Assembly (NCBI GenBank): GCA_029226205.1
Contig: JAQXXT010000079.1
Coordinates: 22,325 to 86,324 of the forward strand
Source: Prevotellaceae bacterium
GTDB lineage: Bacteria > Bacteroidota > Bacteroidia > Bacteroidales > Bacteroidaceae
Direction of reading: 5' to 3'
Length of the DNA: 64,000 bases
The notes beneath the pieces are model-generated. The model worked only from the letters and a program-made list of their open reading frames with translations, made no database searches and was not told where the DNA came from. Of this stretch, positions 36,352 through 46,780 are shown in pieces. Numbering within the stretch: position 1 is the first letter of the stretch; each line of letters starts with the position of its first letter. A program made the translations under genes and the position numbers.

Positions 36352-36460
36352 AGGTGGCCGCCCTGTTGCGGCCACGCAAGGAAGATAGGGAATATGTAGG
36401 GATTTAATTTATTATGTTCCGTCCAATGCGGGTGCGTGGCCGCAATATGGCGGCCACGCA
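36352..36460. repeat. Two GTGGCCGC/GCGGCCAC palindromes flanking a GTAGGGATTTAATTTATTATGTTCCG repeat
   Basis: 36352-36378, 36396-36421, 36429-36460. Confidence 0.75.
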
Positions 36461-36858
36461 TTGGTAGAAATATACCTAACTTTCGTACATCATAAAGGCT
36501 CTTACCCGTGAATTATTTAGGTTGATGGGTCTCCTTTGGCCAGATAAGTCATCACGTTTGATGCCGTGCCGCCGGGACAACAGCCGACGAGGATGACGCC
36601 AATGGCAACTCGTCACTCAGATGGAAAATCTTTGATTTCTGCTGCCATGTTGAGTGGCCTGCCGTTGTGTGCTTGCGCTTTGCAACGCAAGGTTGCGCAT
36701 ATACCCGAATATCCGACCCGTCGGTCGGCAGACGGCCACAAGGGCCGCACCCTGCAAATGGAATCGGACGGGCATAAGGGCCGCGCCCTATAAATGAATC
36801 AATAGAAATGGCCGGAAAATTTTGAGGAAAAGAAAATATTGCTTAACTTTGCCCTCCA

Positions 36859-37662
36859 ATGAAGAGAAGAAAGAAAAATAGAGTTGATTACACCTTATTA
36901 TATATAGCGGGCATCATTGCCACGCTGATCCTTTTGTTTGTCGCCGTTTGGAACCATTTTCCCGCCTTCCGATGGTATATCCTTCATCACGATCAAAAGG
37001 CAACAGAGGATGTCGGTTTCGTTGATAGGCTGAAAGGCACTGATTACAGCAAAGACAATTTCGACGGGATTGATGTGGCCAAACACCAGAGCGTTATCTT
37101 GTGGGATGAAGTGGTGAAGAACTATAATCTTCAGTTCGTCTATATCCGTGCCACCATGGGCAAACGTCATCCTGATAAGAACTTTGAAAGGAATTTGCGG
37201 GAGGCAAAGAAGGTAGGACTGAAAGTTGGTGCTTATCATTTTCTGACATCGAAGTGTAGTATTGATGATCAGTTCAATGATTTCTATCGCTACGCCAAGC
37301 CGTTGGATTTGGATCTTATTCCCATGTTGGACGTGGAGGCTAGTCATACGGGCCGTTGGTCGCGCGAAGAACTCCAGGACTCTGTGGCGAAGTTCTCTGC
37401 TTTGGTGAAGAGATACTACGGTTGTCTGCCGATGATCTACAGCAATGAGTCTTTCTACAATGATATGCTTGCCCCGCGGTTCAATGATCATATCCTCTAT
37501 ATCGCCAACTATAATCCCACGAAGCCGAAGGTCAACGGCAGAGGGGATCCCGATCTATGGCAGTTTACAGAACATGGTCATCTCCATGGCATCGGCGAGT
37601 GGGTGGACCTCTGTCGCTTTTGCAACGGTACAACGCTGGAGAATTTGTTGATTTCTCACTGA
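36859..37662 (+). CDS. Glycoside hydrolase family 25 (lysozyme-like) membrane protein
   Basis: N-terminal TM; GIDVAKHQSVILWDEVV, FVYIRATMGKRHPDKNFERN, VGAYHFL, PMLDVEASH. Confidence 0.9.
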   Translation: MKRRKKNRVDYTLLYIAGIIATLILLFVAVWNHFPAFRWYILHHDQKATEDVGFVDRLKGTDYSKDNFDGIDVAKHQSVILWDEVVKNYNLQFVYIRATMGKRHPDKNFERNLREAKKVGLKVGAYHFLTSKCSIDDQFNDFYRYAKPLDLDLIPMLDVEASHTGRWSREELQDSVAKFSALVKRYYGCLPMIYSNESFYNDMLAPRFNDHILYIANYNPTKPKVNGRGDPDLWQFTEHGHLHGIGEWVDLCRFCNGTTLENLLISH

Positions 37663-37698
37663 TTTTTTGTATCTTTGCACTGTCAAAGAAACAGGAGA

Positions 37699-38712
37699 AT
37701 GAAAAAGAAAGAAGCTATATCGTGGATGAATGAGATGGGAAAAGCAAATCGTGACTTTCTCTTTGTCATCAACTATTCTGCTACGGATTGCAGGCTATGG
37801 CCGTTGGAGGACGTTCATGCTGACCGCGTTGGCTATCAAATTGGGAGCCATACGAATATCGCTGAAGTCCACGCTCCTACCCTTTCCACCGTTTCCGACG
37901 AATCTTTCCTCAAAGAGGAAACTGCAGTTCTTACGTTGGAACCTGAATCCCCAGCCTCCTATCACCGCCGTTTCCAAATTGTAAAGGATCATCTCTTGCG
38001 GGGCAATAGCTATCTCGTGAATCTGACCAGTAGGATTCCCATTCATACTCGTCTGTCATTGAGAGACTTATTTTTATTATCTGAAGCAAAATATAAGCTA
38101 TGGCTTCAAGACGAGCTTGTCTGTTTCTCCCCTGAAACTTTTCTGCAGATCCATGACGGAGAGATTAGCTGTTGTCCGATGAAAGGAACGATCAAGGCTG
38201 ACGACGATAATAGTCTGGATATGTTGATGGCTGATAAGAAGGAGGCCGCCGAACATGCCACGATTGTCGATCTCATCCGTAATGACCTCAGTATGGTAGC
38301 CGATCATGTCCATGTTGAGCGCTATCGGTATGGTGAACTATTGCATACTGACCATGGCGATCTTTGGCAGACGAGTTCACGGATTACGGGCCGTCTTCCA
38401 AAGGACTATCGCAGTCATATTGGCGATATCCTCTTTTCCCAACTCCCGGCGGGATCGATTACGGGAGCCCCGAAGCCGAAAACGATGGCCATCATCCATG
38501 AGGCCGAACCTTTCGACCGGGGATTCTATACCGGTGTCATGGGAATCTACCACGACGGAGACCTTGACAGTGCCGTCATGATCCGTTTTATCGATCAGGA
38601 AGATGGTCAGCTGTATTTCAAAGCCGGTGGTGGCATAACAGCCCGGAGCGACTGGAAGAAAGAATATGAAGAAGTGATAGAGAAAATCTATGTCCCCATT
38701 AAAAGAACATAA
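37699..38712 (+). CDS. pabB: Aminodeoxychorismate synthase component I (PabB-like)
   Basis: HLLRGNSYLVNLTSRIP, SPETFLQIHDGEISCCPMKGTIKA, EHATIVDLIRNDLSMVA, LPAGSITGAPKPKTM, GFYTGVMGIY. Confidence 0.93.
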   Translation: MKKKEAISWMNEMGKANRDFLFVINYSATDCRLWPLEDVHADRVGYQIGSHTNIAEVHAPTLSTVSDESFLKEETAVLTLEPESPASYHRRFQIVKDHLLRGNSYLVNLTSRIPIHTRLSLRDLFLLSEAKYKLWLQDELVCFSPETFLQIHDGEISCCPMKGTIKADDDNSLDMLMADKKEAAEHATIVDLIRNDLSMVADHVHVERYRYGELLHTDHGDLWQTSSRITGRLPKDYRSHIGDILFSQLPAGSITGAPKPKTMAIIHEAEPFDRGFYTGVMGIYHDGDLDSAVMIRFIDQEDGQLYFKAGGGITARSDWKKEYEEVIEKIYVPIKRT

Positions 38713-38724
38713 AAACGAATAACG

Positions 38725-39375
38725 ATGAAAATAGCGAATCTCTCTTATCGGAATATTATTTTTGACTTAGGTAATGTACTTGTCAAACTCGATGAACAGG
38801 CTACCATGCGCGGCTTTGAACGACTCGGTCTTGGCAAGTTCGAACATATACGAGAGAATCCCGAGGCATTGCGGCTCTTTCAAGGCATGGGCATCGGCAG
38901 GGTATCTGACCGTGAGTTCTTCGATGGCTTCCGTCGCTTGACGGGCAGTGCAGCCACTGATGAGCAGATCACCGATGCCGCCAATGCCATGTTGCTGTAT
39001 ATTCCCGATAAGAAGAAACGTATTCTGCTGGCATTGCGGGCAGCGGGCTATAAGACCTTCCTGCTGAGCAACACCATCGACCTGCATTGGCATTACTGTG
39101 TGGAACATCTCTTTCCGATGGATGGCTATACCATCAAGGATTATTTCGACCGTACGTTTGTCTCACAGGAAATGCACATGAAGAAACCCGATGACGAGAT
39201 CTTCCAGACCGTTATCGCAGAAACCGGTATCCGTCCTGCCGATACACTATTCATCGATGACCTCGAAGTCAACTGCCAGGCTGCCGAGCGTAACGGCATT
39301 CACAGTTTCCAAAACAAGTCGTTTGAGGATTGGGAGAAAATCATCTGTATCCCCAATGGCGCTAACAAGGATTAA
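38725..39375 (+). CDS. HAD-family hydrolase (subfamily IA)
   Basis: NIIFDLGNVLVKLD; TFLLSNTIDLHW; MHMKKPDDEIFQ; DTLFIDDLEVNCQAAERNGI. Confidence 0.92.
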   Translation: MKIANLSYRNIIFDLGNVLVKLDEQATMRGFERLGLGKFEHIRENPEALRLFQGMGIGRVSDREFFDGFRRLTGSAATDEQITDAANAMLLYIPDKKKRILLALRAAGYKTFLLSNTIDLHWHYCVEHLFPMDGYTIKDYFDRTFVSQEMHMKKPDDEIFQTVIAETGIRPADTLFIDDLEVNCQAAERNGIHSFQNKSFEDWEKIICIPNGANKD

Positions 39376-39381
39376 GGAGTT

Positions 39382-40620
39382 CTATTTTTTGATATCCTTA
39401 TCCGTCATGGCGCAGACACAACTATCGGACCATACATTCTCGGCAGTCTCGATCATGTCGATGATGGTATAGATAGGAAGGATGATGCCCATGATACCCA
39501 CGGGAGCACCCTGGCCCGTCATCAAAGACAGCGTGAGGAAATAACAACCCATGGGTACACCGGCATTGCCCACGGCGGAGATGACGGCGATGAGCAGCCA
39601 CAGGAGCATAGTCGGTAACGTCAATACCGTTCCGCCATTCTGCATGACGAAGAGACTCGTCACGAGGATAAAGGCGGCACAGCCGTTCATATTGATTGTC
39701 GTACAGATCGGCAATACGAAGCGCGATACCTTCGGCGATACACCAAGGCGGTTCTCCGCCGTTGCCATCGTCACGGGAAGGGTCGCCGCACTGCTCTTCG
39801 TGAACAGTGCCATGAGTACGGCGGGCATCATACGGCCCAGGGTATGGATGGGATTCAGACCACGTGCCAAAAGGAAAAGAGGAAGAATGATGAAGAACTG
39901 AATGACGTTTCCTCCGAGGATGACAGCGACATAACGGCCAAGGGATGCTGCCGCCACACCCGCCGACACTTGTGCAGACAACTGTGCTGAGAAAGCCGTG
40001 ATACCTACCGGCAATGTCCAGATGAGGCCGCGGATGAGCGTGAAGAGCAACTCCTGAAGACCGAAGAAGAGATTGACGACGCTCTTCTTCCCTTCCGTCT
40101 CCGGCATCTTCGACAATGCGAAGCCTACCGCGAAGGCAATGAGCAATAACGACAGGACATTACCCTCCAACAATGGCTGGATCACATTATTCGGAATGAC
40201 CGAGAGAATATGATCATAATAAGTCTCTTTGCCGAGATCCTGCGGCAGTGCCTGAACACCGGAATGGACCATGGCTGCGGGAAGGTTACCGGGGCGGATG
40301 ATATTATATAAGATAAGTCCCACGGCAGCAGCAACTGTTGTCGTCAAGAGCGTATAGGTGATGGCATGACGGAATATGCGTCCCGTATCCTCTTGTCGGC
40401 CAAACATCGTAAGCGTCGTGATGACAGCCAGGAGAATAGTAGGTACGGCGACGAACTGGAAGAGACGGGTATAGACCGTGGCGATGAAGTTCATCAGCGC
40501 GTTAAGCCAATCCAGTCCCGTCAGACCGAGGAGGGCACCGATGACAAGGGCTCCGATCCACAGTATCAACTGTTTCCGTGAGGTATGAATTTTGTGACTT
40601 GTATCGTTTTCTTGCATCAT
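39382..40620 (-). CDS. Dicarboxylate/amino acid:cation (DAACS) symporter
   Basis: TKSSAATLPVTMATAENRLGVS; ICTTINMNGCAAF; GNAGVPMGCYFLTL. Confidence 0.92.
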   Translation of the reverse strand: MMQENDTSHKIHTSRKQLILWIGALVIGALLGLTGLDWLNALMNFIATVYTRLFQFVAVPTILLAVITTLTMFGRQEDTGRIFRHAITYTLLTTTVAAAVGLILYNIIRPGNLPAAMVHSGVQALPQDLGKETYYDHILSVIPNNVIQPLLEGNVLSLLLIAFAVGFALSKMPETEGKKSVVNLFFGLQELLFTLIRGLIWTLPVGITAFSAQLSAQVSAGVAAASLGRYVAVILGGNVIQFFIILPLFLLARGLNPIHTLGRMMPAVLMALFTKSSAATLPVTMATAENRLGVSPKVSRFVLPICTTINMNGCAAFILVTSLFVMQNGGTVLTLPTMLLWLLIAVISAVGNAGVPMGCYFLTLSLMTGQGAPVGIMGIILPIYTIIDMIETAENVWSDSCVCAMTDKDIKK

Positions 40621-40655
40621 TATTATTTCTTATTGTCCGCAAAATTACAAAAAAA

Positions 40656-40683
40656 ATCCCATTCCACCGTTGCGGAATGGGAT
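40656..40683 (-). terminator. Intrinsic terminator of the double TPR/HTH regulator gene
   Basis: ATCCCATTCC ... GGAATGGGAT followed by eight T on the minus strand. Confidence 0.85.
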
Positions 40684-40694
40684 AAATCATTTCT

Positions 40695-43600
40695 TTACAG
40701 ATGCTTTTTGCGGATGCGGCTCTTGCGAAGTCGGTAAGCGGAAGGAGAGATATCGAGGGTCATCGTGATTTCATCGGGAGTCTCGCCTTCATGTTCGAGA
40801 ATGAGAAAGAACATCTCCGACGGTGTGAGATCGTGATAATCCTTGCTAAGCGACTTGATGAAATCGAGGTCCAGACTCATATAGTAATCGAGGAGACAGA
40901 CATAGTCCTCTTTTTTCCATTCCTTGACACATTCCCCGTTCTTCCAGCGTTTATAGAGCACTCTGCCACGGTTGAAGAGCTGCTCGTGGCGGTCTTTCAG
41001 TTCGGCGAGCTCCTTTTGCCGTTTGTCGATCTCGTCTTCATCGGAAATCACGGCAGTCTGCAGGTCATTGAGGATCGTCTGATAGCGCACACCCTCGTCG
41101 TAGAGCTGCGTGATCTTCCGTTGTGAACGGCGTTGGCGCCAAAGGAGAAGGATGACGACGAGGATACAGATGATAACGTCGATGAGAAGAATATAAACCA
41201 ACTTGTTTTTCAAATGACCATAGATAGAGTCAGAATCGAGGTCGTCTTGTATCTGTTGGATATTATTGTCTTGGAGGTGTTCGTTGAGCTGTTCGTTTAC
41301 CGAGTCGAGCTGTTGGGTTAGTGCCGCCACTTCCTCGTTGCGGCCGTCATCCTGCAACTGCAGAATCATACATTTCAGAATATCTGATTTCGTACGAAGG
41401 TCCCTTGTACTCAACGCTTTCTTCCACAGGCTGTCGGCCCGTTGCCGGCTGCCACTCTCATGGTAATAGATGGCCAGGTTTGCCTCCAGAATAGGCGACG
41501 GATGAATCTTGTCGAGGTTCCCCATCTGTTGTTGCAACTTACGGCGCAGGTCATTACCGGCGATGGCATAGATATCGGTGACGATATGCGGCCGCTCGAT
41601 CAATGGAATTAGGTGGATGTCGTTGAAAGTTTTCTCCGCATAATATTGTGCGCTGTCATTGCGGCCCGTATGATACCATGTAGACATAAGTGCGTAATAT
41701 CCCAGTGCTCGGAGATAACCACTGCCACTCTCCCCGGCGATCTTCATGAGTTTCCGGGCATAGCCCTGTGCTGTCACGCCGTTGTCGGACACGAGGTTGA
41801 TGTTCGCGATTCGCTCATAGACCTTATCCAGAATCATGTAGTAGTGATGCCGCTCGCCTATCGCTTCCGCCTTTTTCAGATAAGGCATGGCATATTTGTA
41901 ATCGCTGATCTTGCAGGTATCCGACATGATAGCCCCTATATAATAATAGGTGTCAGCCAGCAGCGAGTCGTCATGATCCTTGAAATAGGCGATACTGGTG
42001 TTCAAGGGTGCCGTGGGGTTCGGTGAGACGGACAGGCGGAAGCGGGTCTTCGCGTTCAGCAGATGATACATGGCTTTGTCGCCCTCTCCCATCGCCGTCG
42101 TGTCTAGCCGTTGCAGGCCAGCCATGACGGAGTCGTCCTCATTGCACATGCTCAGCATAGAGAGATGGTTGAGTGCCGTCGATGTCTCCGAGTGGTCCTG
42201 ACAAGCGACGAGGGCGGGAGAAAGGGTGATCAGGGCAATTACGACCGTCAACGCTTTCTTCCGCAGACGGGAGCGGCGGACACGCAGCGCGGTCTCACTG
42301 ATCCCCATGATATGAATGATCTCCGCCTCGCTCTTCCCCTCATGTTCCAGGATAAGGAAGAACAGTTCCGAGGGCGTAAGGCCCTGCCACTGACGGACAG
42401 CATCGAGGACGAAGTCGAGGTCTACACTCATATAATAATCGATGAAATCAATGAAATCACTCTTTCGCCAGGCAACGGTCACTTGATCTTTGCGGATATC
42501 CTCATAGAGTTCACGGCCATGGGAGAAGGTAAGGGCGTGACGGGCTTTCAGCTTCTCCAGCGCATTATTCATCATCGAGATATATTCTTTTCCCGTGGTC
42601 TGCCGTCTCTGCAGCTGTTCCTTGAAAGTCTTCATATTCTCCAGATCAGACAACAGCAACTTTTCCCTGACACGGTCCTGGTGTCGTCTTCTGAGATAGA
42701 AGAGCAGAATACAAGCGATAACGACGAGGGCAACGACAGTGATTGTCCAGCCGGTACGGCGGTAACCTTGTTGATATTGGTCATTGGCAAGATTGTCCTG
42801 TACCTTTTGAATATTATTATGTTGGAAAATGAGGTTGAGGCTGTCACTCTCGATGATCTGCTGTCGGCTGAGTGCCGCCACCTCTTTCCATTGCTTGTCG
42901 GCTTGCTTGCATTGGATCATATCTTCGAGGATGGCGACACGGGCAGAGATATCACCTTTCTTCAACGCCTCATGCCAGAGGCTGTCGGCCCGCTCATGAC
43001 TTCCACTCTCATCATAGAGACACGCAAGGTTATCCATTATCAGCGGCTCGCCGTTGGTCCGTACAAGTCCCTCAAGCACGCCGATGGCTTCCTTACGGTA
43101 TTCCGGTCCCAGCATCATGTACATATCGTTCAGGTAACTCGGTAGCTCATTCTTTGGCATGTATTTCTTTAAGGCATAACATTTCCGGGCATAGAATCGC
43201 GCGCTGTCCGTCTTTCCCATCACGCCATATACGGCGACGAGCTGGTGGTTGGCACAGGCTTGAAGATACTTATTGCCGCTGTCATCGGCGATCGTCTTCA
43301 ACTTTTGGGCGTAAGTTAGGGCCGCACGAAACTGGTTGGAGAAAAGATTGATATTGGATAATTTTTCGTAAACCTTATCCAAAAGGAAGATATAATGGTG
43401 ACGCTCGGCGATGACCTGTGCTTGATGGAGACTGTTGATGGCCGGATTATACTGGGTGACACGACCCGTATCACAGGCTACGGCACCCTTATAGAACCAG
43501 GCGTCGGCGAGAAGGGAGTCGTTGCGGGCCGTCTTCCCGAAGATAGCGATAGCGTGGTCGATGACGGCGTCAGGGAGAGCCTTACGGTTCAGACGGTAAC

Positions 43601-43823
43601 GGGTCTTGACAGTCAGTAGGTCATAAAAGGCACGGTCTCCTTCCTTCAGCGCTGCCGTATCGACCTTTTCGAGTAAGGCCATGGCGGAGTCGTCCTCGTT
43701 ACGGATACTCAACTGGCTGATCGTTGCCAGCATGCCGTCACGCGGTACCTCATAGTGGCTGCAAGACTGCAGGGTCAGGAGGAGAAAGAGCAGTAGAATG
43801 CTCAGTGTAGTTCTCTTGTTCAT
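40695..43823 (-). CDS. Fusion of two paralogous membrane TPR-TM-HTH regulators
   Basis: Two repeats of lipobox/signal-TPR-TM-coiled coil-HTH (GLTPSELFFLILEHEGKSEAEIIHIMGISETALRVRRSRLRKK; DLTPSEMFFLILEHEGETPDEITMTLDISPSAYRLRKSRIRKK); start moved to MNKRTTLSIL. Confidence 0.85.
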   Translation of the reverse strand: MNKRTTLSILLLFLLLTLQSCSHYEVPRDGMLATISQLSIRNEDDSAMALLEKVDTAALKEGDRAFYDLLTVKTRYRLNRKALPDAVIDHAIAIFGKTARNDSLLADAWFYKGAVACDTGRVTQYNPAINSLHQAQVIAERHHYIFLLDKVYEKLSNINLFSNQFRAALTYAQKLKTIADDSGNKYLQACANHQLVAVYGVMGKTDSARFYARKCYALKKYMPKNELPSYLNDMYMMLGPEYRKEAIGVLEGLVRTNGEPLIMDNLACLYDESGSHERADSLWHEALKKGDISARVAILEDMIQCKQADKQWKEVAALSRQQIIESDSLNLIFQHNNIQKVQDNLANDQYQQGYRRTGWTITVVALVVIACILLFYLRRRHQDRVREKLLLSDLENMKTFKEQLQRRQTTGKEYISMMNNALEKLKARHALTFSHGRELYEDIRKDQVTVAWRKSDFIDFIDYYMSVDLDFVLDAVRQWQGLTPSELFFLILEHEGKSEAEIIHIMGISETALRVRRSRLRKKALTVVIALITLSPALVACQDHSETSTALNHLSMLSMCNEDDSVMAGLQRLDTTAMGEGDKAMYHLLNAKTRFRLSVSPNPTAPLNTSIAYFKDHDDSLLADTYYYIGAIMSDTCKISDYKYAMPYLKKAEAIGERHHYYMILDKVYERIANINLVSDNGVTAQGYARKLMKIAGESGSGYLRALGYYALMSTWYHTGRNDSAQYYAEKTFNDIHLIPLIERPHIVTDIYAIAGNDLRRKLQQQMGNLDKIHPSPILEANLAIYYHESGSRQRADSLWKKALSTRDLRTKSDILKCMILQLQDDGRNEEVAALTQQLDSVNEQLNEHLQDNNIQQIQDDLDSDSIYGHLKNKLVYILLIDVIICILVVILLLWRQRRSQRKITQLYDEGVRYQTILNDLQTAVISDEDEIDKRQKELAELKDRHEQLFNRGRVLYKRWKNGECVKEWKKEDYVCLLDYYMSLDLDFIKSLSKDYHDLTPSEMFFLILEHEGETPDEITMTLDISPSAYRLRKSRIRKKHL

Positions 43824-43856
43824 CAAAGCTATCTTGTCATTTTTGTTATGCGACTG

Positions 43857-43864
43857 CAAAGTTA
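43857..43864 (-). promoter_or_regulatory. -7 element TAACTTTG for the regulator gene
   Basis: TAnnTTTG on the minus strand ~35 nt upstream of the ATG at 43823. Confidence 0.5.
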
Positions 43865-44055
43865 CGAAAAAATGTTGGTTTCGTAACAAACTGATGCTTC
43901 TAATGTTGATCATTTTTGTTACAATATCATACTTGAACAGTAGTATGATATCCATTACAATCATTTGTTATTCAACGTTTTAAGTTGCATTTTCGTTTTG
44001 TTGCGCCCTTGAAAAATATTGCTTTCCCTCGACAGCTTTTCTCATCAACAGATTG

Positions 44056-44063
44056 TAATTTTG
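44056..44063 (+). promoter_or_regulatory. -7 element TAATTTTG for the divergent peptide gene
   Basis: TAnnTTTG ~55 nt upstream of the 44117 ORF. Confidence 0.4.
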
Positions 44064-44116
44064 CCAATGTTTCAAGTCCGATACGGGCAGTAAGATGAAT
44101 TAAGATACTTAGAAAT

Positions 44117-44320
44117 ATGATGATTAAAATGAATAAGAAAACTTATGTAAAACCTACCATTGAGGTAGTTCGTTTGGCAGGAGAGCAATTGTTGGAAGCG
44201 CTCTCTACGACAATTAAAGAAGATCCCATTCCTGGTGGCGGTGATGCCAAAGGCTTCACGCCCGAAACGGAGGATTGGAATAATGACCAGCAACAAGACG
44301 ATGACCAGTCGTGGCGATAG
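44117..44320 (+). CDS. Short peptide with N-terminal MNKKTYVKPTIEVVRLAGEQLLEA motif
   Basis: Shares the MKKxYVxPxxEVV N-terminus with 46781-46981. Confidence 0.6.
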   Translation: MMIKMNKKTYVKPTIEVVRLAGEQLLEALSTTIKEDPIPGGGDAKGFTPETEDWNNDQQQDDDQSWR

Positions 44321-44379
44321 AATGTTCACGAGGATATCATTCTCTGCAAAAGAAACAAAATTACTAATATTATAAGATT

Positions 44380-46778
44380 ATGAAATTGAAAAGATTAACG
44401 ATTTGGGTCGCAATGACCTTCTGCCTGCTGATGGTTTCCATCAAAGGGATAGCGGCAGACACAAATGTCTATAAGCCATTCACGGATGATCAAGGCATCT
44501 CGTGGACATATACAACGTGGGACGATAATGGTACCACGGAGGCTAGACTGTGGAAGTGTGATTATAGTGGTACGGGGACTGTCACGGTGCCGGAAAAGAC
44601 AGATGGTGGGCTGACGATTTCCTCAATAGCTTCTGATGTAAAACATTTGAATGATTTCTTTACGTCAGCTTGCAAAGTGATCATGCCATCAACGCTCGTT
44701 GAAATAGAAGAAAAAGGGTTGGAGAATTCCTTAATGACTTCACTGGATTTTTCCAAGTGTACAAATCTGAAGGAGATTCCGCAAAGTATGTGTAGCGTTT
44801 GTCCCAACCTTGTGTCTGTAATATTCCCTTCATCATTAAAGAAGATAGGAGTAAATGCTTTTGTCCAATGTGAGGCATTAGCGTCAGTGGAAATTCCTGG
44901 CAGTGTAGAAACTATTGGTGATGCTGCATTCATAAAGTGCAGTGGGTTGACAAAAGTGAAGTTTGACGATGCTGATACTCCAAAGTTGACCATTGGCAAT
45001 AACGCCTTTGGAGAATGTCCGGGTCTGACGGATATCACTTTTGGCACAAATGTGAAAGTTATTGGAAACCTTGCTTTTCAGAGTTCTGTTATAAAAAATG
45101 CAATCAAATTCAATGAGGGCTTAGAAGAAATTGGTGACTTCGCTTTCAACAGTTGCCAGATAAAAAAAGGTGCTCTTAATCTGCCTAGTACGCTTAAAAA
45201 GTTGGGAGATGTGCCTTGGGGATCAATGTATCCTGCTGGTTCTGATAAATCCGTAGGTTGGTATTTCAACAATGATCTTAGTTTGCCAGATGGTTTGGAA
45301 TATATTGGTAAATATTCATTCTTAGGTGCAAAGAAAATCACAAAGGAGCTTAAACTTCCGAGTCATTTGAAGCATATAGGAATAAATGCATTCTCAATGT
45401 ATCCTGTTGTTGGTGAATTAGTGATTCCTGCATCTGTTGAATCCATTGATATGGGTGCGTTTAATAATATGCCATTCTTGACTAAGGTCTCATTTGAGAG
45501 TGGTTCTAAATTGACATCATTAGGAGATAAAGTATTTGCTAACGACTATAATCTCCGTTATATCGACTTGACAGCAGCAACCAGCCTTAGCGCGTTCACC
45601 TGTTCGAGGAGTAGCGGTGTCTTTCAGAATCTCCCCATCTACACGTTGGTGTATCTTCCGAGCACATTTTCAGATATCAAGGTAGATAATTTCATTTATG
45701 AGAATGGAGGCCAGAAGACTTGTTATAACTTCTTGGTTTATGATACAAATAAAAACTATCTCCCGGCAACGCAGAAAGCTGCCAACAGTTATACTTATCT
45801 GACGAATAACATGCCGGAGGAGGAGATTGCCACCATCGATGCGCAGTATGCCGCCATGCCGACGAACCGCGGCTGTGACTACGAGATTCCCTATGCGTTC
45901 ACGGCACAAAGCGCTACCTATTACCGGGCTTTCAAGACGGGCACGCTGACCACCATCTCTCTCCCCTATTCCGGCGGAGAGCTGCCTGTCGGCGTGAAGG
46001 CTTTCAAACTCGTCAGCACGTTCCAGACCACGGAGTCATACCATTGCCACAGTCATCTGTTCCTGCCGGACAGAGCGTCTCGGAAACACAGAACAGTGAA
46101 GAATTGGAAGGCGCATATGTCATCGGCGGTGTCACCAATTATGGTAAGGATGGCGTGGAACCCTATCTGCGTACCTATTCCTCTTCAGGTAGCAACCAGA
46201 TAGTGCCGCGCAATGAGGCCGTATTGCTGAAAGCCTCCGACAGTTACGAATGGGACAAACATAATAACCAGCTCGTTTGCTACGTCAAGCTCGATGAGGC
46301 TGATCAAGTTTCTCAGAAAGCCCTGCCTACTGTTCCTACGGCTGATTATACAGAGACCAAGATTAATATGATGAGTTGGGGAGAACCTGGAAAGACGACG
46401 ACAACGGGCGACAGTAAGTATGACGCCAAGTGCCGTTTCTATCATCTCGCCGCCGTCGATTATGGCAAATCATGGGATATGGCATTTTATTATGGTAATC
46501 CGAATAGTTCGGGACCATTTACGTTCCCGTCTTCCAACCGTACGTCCGCATTTCTGGCTATTCCCTATCTGGCACCAATTAATCAGGCAAAGGAACTGTC
46601 GCTTAGCGAGCTCCTCTCTTACTATATCGGTCAGTCTACGTCTATAGACCAAAAAGTCATCGACAGTAATCATCCGATACAGATCTATACGATTGATGGC
46701 CGCCGCGTCAACCGCCCTCAAAAAGGCATCAATATCATCCGTTCCGCAGAGGGGCGTGTCATTAAAAAGATTTATTAG
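44380..46778 (+). pseudogene. BspA-like leucine-rich-repeat (LRR_5) surface protein, interrupted by a frameshift at ~46036-46044
   Basis: LRR repeats in ORF 44380-46203; C-terminus (IQIYTIDGRRVNRPQKGINIIRSAEGRVIKKIY) continues in another frame (46044-46778). Confidence 0.8.
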
Positions 46779-46780
46779 AA

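Noticed and set aside
36566-36793. 75-aa ORF between the repeat clusters
   Set aside because: Overlaps short intergenic repeats at 36725-36795 and encodes repeat-like peptide (SADGHKGRTLQMESDGHKGRAL).
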